This document shows, in pieces, positions 41,466 to 50,451 of a DNA stretch of 50,956 nt. Origin of the DNA: an uncultured Bacteroidales bacterium (GTDB lineage Bacteria; Bacteroidota; Bacteroidia; Bacteroidales; Paludibacteraceae); assembly GCA_900319035.1 (NCBI GenBank), contig ONMU01000007.1:1-50956 (forward strand), written 5' to 3'. Below the pieces are notes generated by a model. The model saw nothing but the letters and a program-made list of their open reading frames with translations. It ran no database searches and was not told the origin of the DNA. The translations under genes were made by a program, and so were the position numbers. How positions within the stretch are numbered: position 1 is the first letter of the stretch; each line of letters starts with the position of its first letter.

Positions 41466-42203
41466 ATGGAAAGATTGGTAATCATCCCCACCTACAACGA
41501 GAGAGAGAACATCGAAGCGATCATCACCACGGTGATGGAATTGCCGATACTATTCAACGTGCTCGTCATCGATGACGGTTCGCCGGACGGAACGGCAGAG
41601 ATCGTCAAACGAATGATGAACGGCAAATATAAGGGATGTATTCATCTCATTGAGCGTGCAGGCAAACAAGGTCTGGGCACCGCTTACATCGCCGGATTCC
41701 AATGGGCAATCGAGCACAAAGCGAACTATATCTTCGAGATGGACGCCGATTTTAGTCACAACCCCAAAGACCTGCTCAAGCTCTATGACGCTTGTGCGAT
41801 TGAGGGTGCCGACCTCGCTATCGGTAGCCGTTATGTGACGGGTGTCAACGTGGTCAACTGGCCTATGGGACGCGTGCTGATGAGCTATTTCGCATCCAAA
41901 TACGTGCGTACTGTCCTCGGTGTGAAGATCCATGACACCACTGCGGGCTTCGTTTGCTACCGACGCAAACTGTTAGAGACCATCGAACTGGACAAGATTC
42001 GTTTCAAAGGCTATGCTTTCCAAATTGAGATGAAGTTCACCGCCTATAAATGTGGTGCGAAGATCACCGAGGTACCGATCATCTTCGTTAACCGTGTATT
42101 GGGCACCTCGAAGATGAGCGGAGGAATCTTCTCAGAAGCCCTCCTCGGCGTCATCCGTCTCAAGATCTCTTCTTGGTTCCGCAAGTATCCGAAGATGATG
42201 TAA
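41466..42203 (+). CDS. Polyprenol-phosphate mannosyltransferase-like glycosyltransferase (DPM1 type)
   Basis: This 245-residue GT2 enzyme probably transfers a hexose to a lipid phosphate carrier. It has IPTYNERENIEAII, VIDDGSPDGTAEIV, the metal-binding FEMDADFSHNP and the catalytic-region GSRYVTGV, and it ends with FVNRVLGTSKMSGGIF. There is no C-terminal membrane domain, as in the short DPM1 class. Its stop codon forms part of a 7-bp repeat (42197-42238). Confidence 0.92.
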   Translation: MERLVIIPTYNERENIEAIITTVMELPILFNVLVIDDGSPDGTAEIVKRMMNGKYKGCIHLIERAGKQGLGTAYIAGFQWAIEHKANYIFEMDADFSHNPKDLLKLYDACAIEGADLAIGSRYVTGVNVVNWPMGRVLMSYFASKYVRTVLGVKIHDTTAGFVCYRRKLLETIELDKIRFKGYAFQIEMKFTAYKCGAKITEVPIIFVNRVLGTSKMSGGIFSEALLGVIRLKISSWFRKYPKMM

Positions 42204-42238
42204 GATGTAAGATGTATGATGTATGATGTAAGATATCA
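42197..42238. repeat. Heptamer tandem repeat including the stop codon of the DPM1-type gene
   Basis: GATGTAA, GATGTAA, GATGTAT, GATGTAT, GATGTAA, GATATCA: the first unit carries the gene's TAA stop codon. Confidence 0.9.
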
Positions 42239-42253
42239 CTTTCAATTTAGATC

Positions 42254-44071
42254 ATGAATAGTTTAGAACAACAAATAACCGAATTGGCAAAAGCGGCAGT
42301 GAAGGCGTTGTATAACGTCGATGCCGAGGACAGCCAGATATCCTTGCAAAAGACCCGTCCGGAGTTTGAGGGAAACATCACCTTGGTGGTCTTTCCTTTC
42401 GTTAAGTTGGCTCGCAAAGCGCCGGCTCAGGTAGCTGCCGAGATAGGAGAATGGATGACCAAAGAGGCGCACATCATCTCCAAATACAATGCCGTACAAG
42501 GCTTCCTGAACCTCAGCATCTCCGATGCGTTCTGGGTTGACCAGCTCCAAGGTATCGATGCCGACGATCACTACGGTCGTTTCGATCGTCCAAATAGCCA
42601 AATGGTAAATGACCAAATGGTACATCCCCTCATGATGGTGGAGTACTCGTCTCCGAACACCAACAAACCGCTGCACCTCGGTCACGTGCGTAATAACCTG
42701 CTCGGTTATTCGATTGCGAAGATCCAAGAAGCGAACGGTTGGAAAGTGGTGAAGACCAATATTGTCAACGACCGTGGTATTCATATCTGCAAATCCATGC
42801 TCGCATGGTTGAAGTTCGGTAACGGCGAGACACCCGAGTCAAGCGGCAAGAAAGGCGACCACCTCATCGGTGATTACTATGTGCGTTTTGACAAAGAGTA
42901 CAAGAAACAGATAGCCGAACTGATGGCTTCCGGTAAGGACGAAGAGACCGCTAAACGCGAGGCTCCGCTCATGCTCGAAGCGCAAGAGATGCTCCGCAAA
43001 TGGGAAGCTAACGACCCTGAGGTGCGTGAGCTTTGGGCGAAGATGAATAGTTGGGTCTATGCCGGTTTTGACGAGACCTACCGCAAAATGGGCGTTTCGT
43101 TCGATAAGATCTACTACGAATCGAACACCTATCTGGAGGGCAAATCGGAGGTGGAGAAAGGTTTAGCGTCCGGTCAGTTCTACCGCCGTGAGGACGGTTC
43201 CGTCTGGGCTGATCTCACCAAGGACGGTCTGGATGAGAAACTGCTGCTCCGTTCGGACGGTACCTCGGTCTATATGACGCAGGATATCGGTACCGCTAAA
43301 CTGCGGTTCCAAGATTATCCCATTGACAAGATGGTCTATGTGGTCGGCAACGAACAGGAGTACCATTTCAAAGTGCTGTCTATCCTTCTTGACCGTCTCG
43401 GTTTCCCGTTTGGCAAGGAACTCGTACATTTCTCGTACGGTATGGTGGAACTGCCGAACGGTAAGATGAAGAGCCGTGAGGGTACGGTGGTCGATGCCGA
43501 TGATCTGATGGAGAAGATGATCGAAGATGCACGTGAGATCAGCAAGGACAAGGTCAATACCCTGCAAGGTATCACCGAAGAAGAGGCGAACGAGATTGCC
43601 CGTAAAGTAGGTCTGGGTGCGCTCAAGTACTTCATCCTGAAGGTCGATCCGCGTAAGAATATGCTCTTCAACCCCGCTGAATCCATTGATTTCAACGGTA
43701 ACACAGGTCCGTTCATTCAATATACCTACGCGCGTATTCAATCCGTTTTGAGAAAAGCGGAAGGAGAATCTACCTCCGCCCTGAAGGGAGAGGCGCTCTC
43801 CCTCGATCCGAAGGAGTTAGCGCTCATCCAGCGTTTGACCGAGTACCCCTCTGCCGTGCGTACTGCCGGAGACGAGTTCTCGCCCGCGATCCTATGTAAT
43901 TACGCGTACGCGCTCGCATGTGACTTCAACTCATTCTATCACGACCTCAGCATTCTCAATGAGCCCGATCCTGCTAAAAAGGCACTGCGTCTACTCCTTG
44001 CTAAGAACGTCGCAAAAGTCCTTTGCTCCGCAATGGGTCTCCTCGGTATCGAGATGCCGGAGAGAATGTAA
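42254..44071 (+). CDS. argS: Arginyl-tRNA synthetase
   Basis: This 605-residue class I synthetase has the N-terminal tRNA-binding domain, SSPNTNKPLHLGHVRNN with the HIGH motif, FSYGMVELPNGKMKSREG in place of KMSKS, and a C-terminal anticodon-binding domain ending ERM. Residues about 113-124 (NSQMVNDQMVH) are encoded by 7/8-bp words (42589-42625). They lie just before the conserved VEYSSPNTNK strand, a site where other ArgS proteins have only a short linker. All signature motifs are intact. Confidence 0.96.
   Translation: MNSLEQQITELAKAAVKALYNVDAEDSQISLQKTRPEFEGNITLVVFPFVKLARKAPAQVAAEIGEWMTKEAHIISKYNAVQGFLNLSISDAFWVDQLQGIDADDHYGRFDRPNSQMVNDQMVHPLMMVEYSSPNTNKPLHLGHVRNNLLGYSIAKIQEANGWKVVKTNIVNDRGIHICKSMLAWLKFGNGETPESSGKKGDHLIGDYYVRFDKEYKKQIAELMASGKDEETAKREAPLMLEAQEMLRKWEANDPEVRELWAKMNSWVYAGFDETYRKMGVSFDKIYYESNTYLEGKSEVEKGLASGQFYRREDGSVWADLTKDGLDEKLLLRSDGTSVYMTQDIGTAKLRFQDYPIDKMVYVVGNEQEYHFKVLSILLDRLGFPFGKELVHFSYGMVELPNGKMKSREGTVVDADDLMEKMIEDAREISKDKVNTLQGITEEEANEIARKVGLGALKYFILKVDPRKNMLFNPAESIDFNGNTGPFIQYTYARIQSVLRKAEGESTSALKGEALSLDPKELALIQRLTEYPSAVRTAGDEFSPAILCNYAYALACDFNSFYHDLSILNEPDPAKKALRLLLAKNVAKVLCSAMGLLGIEMPERM
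42589..42625. repeat. In-frame 7/8-bp repeat inside argS
   Basis: TCCAAAT, AGCCAAAT, GGTAAAT, GACCAAAT, GGTACAT encode the linker before the HIGH-motif strand. Confidence 0.75.
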
Positions 44072-44074
44072 AAA

Positions 44075-44152
44075 AGCGCAGCCAAACAAGGACGCAGTCC
44101 CAAACAAGCGAAGCCAAACAAACGAAGTCAAACAAGGACGCAGTCCCAAACA
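44075..44152. repeat. 15-17-bp degenerate tandem repeat, second locus
   Basis: Same unit set as 41356-41443 (GCGCAGCCAAACAAG, GACGCAGTCCCAAACAA, GCGAAGCCAAACAA) directly after argS. An almost verbatim stretch of about 30 bp is shared by the two loci. Confidence 0.85.
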
Positions 44153-44185
44153 AAAAAAAGCAACTCGAGCGAGTTGCTTTTTTTT
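44152..44185. terminator. Terminator between argS and efflux operon 2
   Basis: GCAACTCG (44160-44167), AG-C loop, CGAGTTGC (44170-44177), with A-run before and T-run after. It suits both converging genes. Confidence 0.85.
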
Positions 44186-45579
44186 TATTTCGTCGCTCCG
44201 CCAAGAGCGATGTAGAGACCGATGATCGCTTGTGAGCCGTTATAGAGGTTCGTCACCTCGTTGAGCTGCGCGGTGAGGTACGACTCCTGAGCGGTGAGCA
44301 CCTCGATATAGCTGGCTTTACCATTGTTCATCAGCTCATGCGTGCCCTCATAGGCGTTACGCAGTACCTCCACCTGACGTTTATACAGCACATCTTTCTG
44401 CGCAGAGATCTGACAGTCTGCCAAAGCTTCGTTGACCTGATTACCTGCGTCAATAACGGTCTGCACGTATTTATTGAGTTGGTCCTCTTGGTTGTACTTG
44501 GCGATCTTGAGTTGCGCCGTCAGTTTGCCTTGCGCGAAGATCGGCTGTACAAGGGAAGCGGCAGCCTGCATAAGCAGTGCCCCCGGATTAGCAATCAGAC
44601 CTCCGTTGTTAGTCCAACCAATCAAGCCTGAGAGCGAAAGAGAGGGATAGAACTGCGACTTAGCGGCAGCGGTGTTATAGAACGCTTGAGCCAAAGCTTG
44701 GTCGGCGGCTTTGATATCCGGACGGTTCTGCAAGAGAGCTGCAGGTACACCTGTACCGAAACGCTCAGGCAGTTTGTACGCACCCCACGAACTACGAGTA
44801 ATCTCTTGCGGCGTCTGACGAAGCAGTTTGCAAAGCTCGCTCTCTGCCGTTAAGATACTGCGTTTGGTGCTCAGTATCTGCATCTTGACATCGAGGGTTG
44901 AAGCCTCCATCTGCTCCACAGCGGTCGAATAAGCTTTTCCGTTCTCCCAAAGGGCACGCTCCATCTCTAATGAGACTGCCCAGAGACTATCGGTCTCGGT
45001 GAGGATAGCTAACTGACGATCGAGCAGAAGGAGCTGGTAATACTCTTGTGCTATGGTAGCGATGAGGTTCGCCTGTGTAGCCTCACGCATCGCTTTCGCT
45101 TGCTCCAAGACTGCTTTCGCCTTGCGTTTGTTCACCGTCACAGAACCGGCGATACCTATATTCCAATCCAGCTGAAGCGGGATGTTATATGCCCAAGTAG
45201 CCGAACTGGTCGAACCGGATTTGGACATCGTACCCGATACACTTCCTTGCGGCGCAAGGCTGAGGGAAGGCAAGTACGCCAATTTGGCGGCTTTGAGCGA
45301 AGCCTGAGCCTGCTCTACAGCAAGACGGGCGGACTGCATGTCGGTATTACGAACGAGGGCGGAATCGATGAGTTGACGAAGCAGCGGATCGGTGAAGAAC
45401 TCACGCCAAGAAACCTCGGCTATCGATGCCTCTTGAGCCAATTGAGCGATCGTGTCACCCGTACCGAAGAGGTTCTCAGGTGCTTCGGATTGAGAATGAT
45501 ATTTCTTATATACCCCGCAAGAGTTTAAAGTAAAGATTGCCAGCAAAAGGGCAAAAATGCTATATTGTTTCATATTCAT
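44185..45579 (-). CDS. Outer-membrane efflux lipoprotein (OprM/NodT-type, operon 2)
   Basis: This 464-residue protein has a lipoprotein signal (FTLNSCG; cysteine near residue 21) and two OEP repeats (LARQ-like VEQAQASLKAAKLAYLPSLSL; RPDIKAADQALAQAFYNTAAAKSQFYPSLSLSGLIG). The latter is typical of the NodT family. A strong Shine-Dalgarno, AAAGGAGG (45587-45594), lies 7 nt upstream of the ATG at 45579. That decides the start against the TTG at 45597. It follows the RND pump gene in the operon. Confidence 0.94.
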   Translation of the reverse strand: MNMKQYSIFALLLAIFTLNSCGVYKKYHSQSEAPENLFGTGDTIAQLAQEASIAEVSWREFFTDPLLRQLIDSALVRNTDMQSARLAVEQAQASLKAAKLAYLPSLSLAPQGSVSGTMSKSGSTSSATWAYNIPLQLDWNIGIAGSVTVNKRKAKAVLEQAKAMREATQANLIATIAQEYYQLLLLDRQLAILTETDSLWAVSLEMERALWENGKAYSTAVEQMEASTLDVKMQILSTKRSILTAESELCKLLRQTPQEITRSSWGAYKLPERFGTGVPAALLQNRPDIKAADQALAQAFYNTAAAKSQFYPSLSLSGLIGWTNNGGLIANPGALLMQAAASLVQPIFAQGKLTAQLKIAKYNQEDQLNKYVQTVIDAGNQVNEALADCQISAQKDVLYKRQVEVLRNAYEGTHELMNNGKASYIEVLTAQESYLTAQLNEVTNLYNGSQAIIGLYIALGGATK

Positions 45580-45586
45580 ATTCCTT

Positions 45587-45594
45587 CCTCCTTT
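45587..45594 (-). promoter_or_regulatory. Strong ribosome-binding site of the outer-membrane factor gene
   Basis: AAAGGAGG overlaps the end of the RND pump gene, 7 nt before the ATG. Such strong sites are unusual in Bacteroidota and in the rest of this window. Confidence 0.7.
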
Positions 45595-48500
45595 CAATTT
45601 TCACTTTTCTCTTCCATTTTGGGAGTACCGCTGATCTTCTCTTCGATAGTCTGGAAGACGATGAAGAATGCCGGAACCACGAATACCAAAGCAAGTGTTC
45701 CGATGGACATTCCGCCTACCACACCGAGTGCCAAAGCACGGTTACCGTTAGCGCCGGCACCGCCGGTGATCACCAACGGGATCATTCCGACAATCATCGT
45801 GATGACGGTCATCAAGATCGGACGGAGACGCTCTCTACAGGACTCCAACGCAGCCTCCACAATCGACAGACCTTGTTTGCGACGTTCGCTGGCGAACTCG
45901 GTAATAAGGATCGCGGTCTTTGCCAACAGACCGATCAGCATGATCACACCCGTCTGGAGGTAGATGTTGTTATCCATACCCGGCAGACCGATCTTATTAC
46001 CGATCCACGAGAAGAGGAACGAACCCATCAGACCGAACGGCACGGACAGCAGGACAGCGAAAGGCGTTACCCAGCTGTTATAGAGCGAACCTAAGATGAG
46101 GTAGATCAGGATGATACAGATGAGGTAGATCAGAACGGTAGTGTTGCTCTTTGCGTTCTCCTCCACCTCACGGGACATAGAGCCGTACTCGTATGAGCAG
46201 TATGCCGGCATCATCTCTTTGAAGACCTCTTCGATCACTTTGTGTGCCTCGCCCTCCGAGTAACCGCTGGCGGTCGTCACAGAGCAGGAGATGGTTTGGA
46301 AGAGGTTGAAGTGAGCCAGCGAAGACGAACCGACGATCTCTTCGAGTCGTACGAACTGCGAGAGAGGAGCCATCTTGCCGTTGGCTACTTTGATGAACAT
46401 ATTATTGAGCGAAGAGGGATCCAGACGATACTCTTGTCCGGCGCTCAGCCAGATCTGATAAACCTTACCGTACTGGTTGAAGTTACCCACGTACGCACCT
46501 CCACAGTAGGTACCGAGGATGTTCAGCACATCCTTGGCAGTCGTGCCGGCACGTTCGCATTGAATCGGATCAACATGCACTTTGAATTTCGGGAAACGCT
46601 CCGAGTAGGTGGACATAGCACTCTCGATCTCCGGACGTTCCTGCAGTTTCTGGAGGAACTTATCCGTATATTCGCAGAACTGTGTCATGTCACCATCACT
46701 CAGATCTTGTACCTGAAGGTCGATACTACTGGAGTTACCGTAACCCGGGATCTGCGGCATCTGGAACGGAATGACTTGTGCGTTCTTGATGCTCAGACAG
46801 TCGTAGTAGAATCGTCCCATGACGGCGTCTATATAGTGCTCAAAGCCCGGACGCTCACTCCAGTTCTTAAGACGGATGATGAGCGTAGCGTAGCTCGAAC
46901 CATTGGACGAGAGCATACCATAACCGCTACACAGACCATAACTTTCCATCTCGGGAATAGCTTTCACTTTCTCCTCCACCTGCTTCATGATCTCGGTGTT
47001 CTCATGGAGGGTCGATCCTTCCGGCATTCGCACCTCACAGAGGATCACACCTTGGTCTTCCTGCGGTACCAGACCCGAAGGCAGGATCTTCATGAACAGC
47101 ACAAACAACACCGCTGCACAAGCAAGCAGAGCAAACGATACCCACGGCTTTTTCAGATAGACCGTAACGGCTTTCTGATATTTCGAGAGGATCGCATTGA
47201 AGCTGGCTTCATAAGCGAGTTTGGTGTAGTAGTCAAGACCTTTCCATTTCTTGCCTTCGAGGCTCTTCTCATCGTTCGGACGCATCATCAGGGCGCAGAG
47301 AGCCGGACAGAGCACAAGGGCGCTCACGCACGACAGACCGACTGAACCCGCGATCGTGATACCGAACTGCGTGAAGAACGTACCGGACGTACCGCTCATG
47401 AACGTCACAGGGATGAACACCGCCATGAAAACGAGGGTACAGGAGATAACTGCTACCGATACTTCGCTCATTGCCTCACGGGTTGCCTGAATAGCCTGAT
47501 CCTTAGGCGAACCTTGCATCTTACCGCTCTCTAACTTCGCCATCACGGCTTCCACCACCACGATCGCATCATCCACGACCGTACCGATAGCCAGCACTAA
47601 CGCAAAGAGTGTCAATATATTCAGCGAGAAACCCGCCATCTGCACGATAGTAAACGTACCGAGCAGTGAGACGATGATCGAGATAGATGGGATCAAGGTC
47701 GCCTTGAAGTTCTGCAAGAAGAAATAAACGACGAGGATCACAAGGATGATCGCGATGACGAGGGTCTCCACCACGTTATGAATAGCGGCGAAGAGGAAGT
47801 CATTACTGGTCATGAGGGTCACAAACTCCAAGCCCGCAGGCAAGGTCGGTTTGAGTTGCTCGTAGAGCTCGTCGATCTTCTGGTTCACAAGGGTTGCGTT
47901 AGCTCCCGGGGATTGATTGACGAGAAAGAACACACCCGGCACACCGTCCATGAGCGAGGTCATGGTATAGGTCTTAGCGCCGATCTCTATCTTCGCTACA
48001 TCCTTGAGGTACAGCACCGTACTGTTGTCCTTGGTACGCAGCACGATGTTCTCAAACTCCTCGATGCTCTTGAGCGTACCTTTGTACTCCATCGGGTACT
48101 GGAACGCGTTCTCGGACTGCTGACCGAGCGTACCGGTAGCGGTCACGAAACTCTGGGCATCTATAGCGGCAGCTATATCGTTCGGCACCAGACCGTACTG
48201 AGCCATCACTTCGGGGTTCAGCCATACACGCAACGCGTACGTGTTACCTAAGTTCACTACGTTACCTACGCCCGTCACACGAAGCAGACGAGGCTTGACG
48301 TTGATGTCGATATAGTTCGATATAAAATCCGCGTCATACTTGCCGTCGGTCGATTTGAGACCGGCGATCTGAAGAATACTGTTCTGCCTCTTGATGGTGG
48401 TCACACCTACTTTGATGACATCGCTCGGCAGCAATGCTTGTGCCTGAGACACACGGTTCTGCACGTTGACGGTCGCGATATCGGGGTCGGTGCCTTGTTT

Positions 48501-48785
48501 GAAATACACCATGATAGTGACGTCACCGGTTGAGGTAGCCGTCGCTGTCATGTAGGTCATGTCTTCCACACCGTTGATCTGCTCTTCAAGAGGCTGAATC
48601 ACGGATTTCATACAGTTATATGCGTCCGCTCCCGAGTAAGAGGTGGTTACCTCAACCGTTGGAGGAGCGATGTTCGGATACTGCTCCACCGGCAGGGTGT
48701 TGAGGCTGATATATCCGACCAGCATAATCACGATGGCTATCGCACAAGCCATCACGTGTTTCGATATAAAGATATTTCCCTTCAT
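45594..48785 (-). CDS. RND efflux pump, inner-membrane permease (HAE1 type, operon 2)
   Basis: This 1063-residue AcrB-type pump has the N-terminal SLNTLPVEQYPNIAPPTVEV and SYSGADAYNCMKSVIQPLEEQINGVEDMTYM typical of hydrophobe/amphiphile exporters. The proton-relay pair is in AIGTVVDDAIVVVEAV, and GFSLNILTLFALVLAIG precedes it. The periplasmic docking and pore loops are complete. It is closer to AcrB/MexB than the pump of operon 1. The stop codon overlaps the ribosome-binding site of the next gene. Confidence 0.96.
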   Translation of the reverse strand: MKGNIFISKHVMACAIAIVIMLVGYISLNTLPVEQYPNIAPPTVEVTTSYSGADAYNCMKSVIQPLEEQINGVEDMTYMTATATSTGDVTIMVYFKQGTDPDIATVNVQNRVSQAQALLPSDVIKVGVTTIKRQNSILQIAGLKSTDGKYDADFISNYIDINVKPRLLRVTGVGNVVNLGNTYALRVWLNPEVMAQYGLVPNDIAAAIDAQSFVTATGTLGQQSENAFQYPMEYKGTLKSIEEFENIVLRTKDNSTVLYLKDVAKIEIGAKTYTMTSLMDGVPGVFFLVNQSPGANATLVNQKIDELYEQLKPTLPAGLEFVTLMTSNDFLFAAIHNVVETLVIAIILVILVVYFFLQNFKATLIPSISIIVSLLGTFTIVQMAGFSLNILTLFALVLAIGTVVDDAIVVVEAVMAKLESGKMQGSPKDQAIQATREAMSEVSVAVISCTLVFMAVFIPVTFMSGTSGTFFTQFGITIAGSVGLSCVSALVLCPALCALMMRPNDEKSLEGKKWKGLDYYTKLAYEASFNAILSKYQKAVTVYLKKPWVSFALLACAAVLFVLFMKILPSGLVPQEDQGVILCEVRMPEGSTLHENTEIMKQVEEKVKAIPEMESYGLCSGYGMLSSNGSSYATLIIRLKNWSERPGFEHYIDAVMGRFYYDCLSIKNAQVIPFQMPQIPGYGNSSSIDLQVQDLSDGDMTQFCEYTDKFLQKLQERPEIESAMSTYSERFPKFKVHVDPIQCERAGTTAKDVLNILGTYCGGAYVGNFNQYGKVYQIWLSAGQEYRLDPSSLNNMFIKVANGKMAPLSQFVRLEEIVGSSSLAHFNLFQTISCSVTTASGYSEGEAHKVIEEVFKEMMPAYCSYEYGSMSREVEENAKSNTTVLIYLICIILIYLILGSLYNSWVTPFAVLLSVPFGLMGSFLFSWIGNKIGLPGMDNNIYLQTGVIMLIGLLAKTAILITEFASERRKQGLSIVEAALESCRERLRPILMTVITMIVGMIPLVITGGAGANGNRALALGVVGGMSIGTLALVFVVPAFFIVFQTIEEKISGTPKMEEKSEN

Positions 48786-48797
48786 TGTTCCTTAGTC

Positions 48798-48843
48798 TTT
48801 TGTACTACTTTGTACATCGTACATTGTTCCTTTGTACATCGTA
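48798..48843. repeat. Heptamer words (CTTTGTA / CATCGTA type)
   Basis: TTTGTAC, TACTTTG, TACATCG, TACATTG and CTTTGTA words fill the adaptor-pump gap. The order CTTTGTA-CATNGTA is also found in frame inside the FAD oxidoreductase gene. Confidence 0.8.
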
Positions 48844-48869
48844 TTGTTTTGACCGCCGGTCAAAACAAT
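48843..48869. repeat. 12-bp inverted repeat spanning the adaptor gene stop codon
   Basis: ATTGTTTTGACC (48843-48854), GCC loop, GGTCAAAACAAT (48858-48869). One arm is the last codons and stop of the adaptor gene. Comparable to the inverted repeat at the end of tyrS. Confidence 0.8.
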
Positions 48870-49975
48870 ACTCGTTGTCCTTCATACACGTTATTAGCTC
48901 CTTCGGTAACGATGACATCGCCTACTTCCACACCGGAAGCGATGATCAGGTCACGGTCGTCGCCGATACCTGCAGTCGTCACGATGGCGCTATACGCACA
49001 ACTGTCCGGACCTACTTTATAGACCAGACTCTTGTTCTGCAAACGAACAACAGCGTTCTGCGGAACAACGATCACATTATGTACGTCCAACGGAATCACT
49101 ACCGTTCCTTGGATACCCGAATAGAGCGCACCCTTGGGGTTCGGGAACGTAGCTTTGCAGGTCAGCGCACCCGTCGTACGATCCACCGTTCCGGTCATAC
49201 TGGTAATACGACCTTTGTACGGGTACTCGGTGCCGCTCTTGTAGTAGAATGTCACATCCGGAAAATCCGAAATCGTCCAATCTTCGTCTTCCTCTTTACC
49301 TGCCCCTTTCTTCTGGTTCTTCTCCGTCGCTTTGTCTGGCTCCAAGATCGACTCGCTTACCGAGAACTCAGCATACATCTTTGCGTTTCCGCTCACCATC
49401 GTCAGGTAGGTCGAACTGTTCACTTGGTCTCCTGCAAACACCGGTATCGAACCGATCACACCGTCCACCGGAGCTGTGATCGTGCAGTAACCAAGGTTCA
49501 CACGTGCGCGATTAGCGTTTGCCTGACATTGAGCAACTGCAGCAGTCGCTTGAGCGTAGTTGTTCTCCGCATCATCCAACACATACTTGCTGACAATACC
49601 TTTCGAGTACAGGTTTTGACTGCTCTCGTACTCCAACTTAGCGCTGCTCTCTTTGGCTTTTGCTGCCAACAGATTAGCTTCCGCCGACTCCAACTCCAAC
49701 TTAGCGTCACGGTCGTCAATACGGAAAAGGACTTCGCCTTTCTTCACCTGCTGACCTTCGGTAATGAGTACTTCCATCAACTGTCCGCTGATCTGAGGGG
49801 TGATCGTCACATCCGAAGTACCTTTCAGCGTCGCGCTGAACTTGAGGGGCACGGAGATGTTACTTTTACTGATAGTAAGGGTCTGGTAGGACGTCTGTAC
49901 CACTTTCGGCATGTCCGTTCCGCAAGCGACCATCATCACTGTCGCTGCCAGTAAATAGAAATGTTTGATGTTCAT
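48860..49975 (-). CDS. Membrane fusion protein of RND efflux operon 2
   Basis: This 371-residue adaptor has a lipoprotein signal ending at Cys18 (MMVACG). The barrel-sandwich hybrid, coiled-coil hairpin (about 80-145: LELESAEANLLAAKAKESSAKLEYESSQNLYSKG) and beta-barrel domains follow. A Lys/Glu/Asp-rich loop near 215-228 (EKNQKKGAGKEEDED) is an extra. It is the first gene of operon 2. Confidence 0.95.
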   Translation of the reverse strand: MNIKHFYLLAATVMMVACGTDMPKVVQTSYQTLTISKSNISVPLKFSATLKGTSDVTITPQISGQLMEVLITEGQQVKKGEVLFRIDDRDAKLELESAEANLLAAKAKESSAKLEYESSQNLYSKGIVSKYVLDDAENNYAQATAAVAQCQANANRARVNLGYCTITAPVDGVIGSIPVFAGDQVNSSTYLTMVSGNAKMYAEFSVSESILEPDKATEKNQKKGAGKEEDEDWTISDFPDVTFYYKSGTEYPYKGRITSMTGTVDRTTGALTCKATFPNPKGALYSGIQGTVVIPLDVHNVIVVPQNAVVRLQNKSLVYKVGPDSCAYSAIVTTAGIGDDRDLIIASGVEVGDVIVTEGANNVYEGQRVLF

Positions 49976-50080
49976 AAATTATGGTGTGTTTTTGATTTTA
50001 GTCTGATGGTTTTATGGTTTGTTTGACTGTTTGCTTGTCTTATTGTATGATTGTTTGCTTGTTCTACGCAAATTCGGCTG

Positions 50081-50112
50081 CAAAGATACTACTTTTTTTG
50101 CATATATGCAAA
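50081..50112 (-). promoter_or_regulatory. Promoter of efflux operon 2, with TTTGCATATATGCAAA palindrome
   Basis: Minus strand TTTG (50109-50112), a 20-nt spacer, TATCTTTG (50081-50088). The -33 lies in a perfect 16-bp palindrome (50097-50112), the same sequence as in the bidirectional promoters, but the plus side has no matching -7 element. The leader to 49975 is about 100 nt and consists of TTTGACT/GTTTGCT-like words. Confidence 0.75.
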
Positions 50113-50190
50113 CAAAATCCTAAAAATATGCAAAATTTGCCGATTTCTGCTTTATTGTGCTTTATTCTGCTTTTTTTCCTCTGTGCACTT

Positions 50191-50380
50191 TTCGCGCATC
50201 ATTGCGCGAATCTTCTCTCCCCCTTTAGTGGAGCCGGAAGGTGTCTTTTTCATTTTTCATTTCTGTCGCATATTTGCGGCAGTTTTCTCCCGCCTTGTTC
50301 CCTTTTTCCTCTTTCTTCTTTTACAGGCAAATAGTATTTGCCGCTCTTCTTTGTCCCTTGCGTCGGGATTTGATCCCGAC
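50191..50380. repeat. Cluster of four unrelated short hairpins, no gene
   Basis: TTCGCGCA-TCAT-TGCGCGAA (50191-50210), CTGTCGCA-TATT-TGCGGCAG (50263-50282), GGCAAAT-AGT-ATTTGCC (50326-50342) and GTCGGGAT-TTG-ATCCCGAC (50362-50380) lie in a T-rich region. I see no credible coding sequence from 50113 to 50451. Confidence 0.75.
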
Positions 50381-50451
50381 ATTTATTTTGGGGGACATTT
50401 TGGGTAATTTTGGACAAATATAAGAAAAACGTAGTTTTCCAAGCCCCAAAA

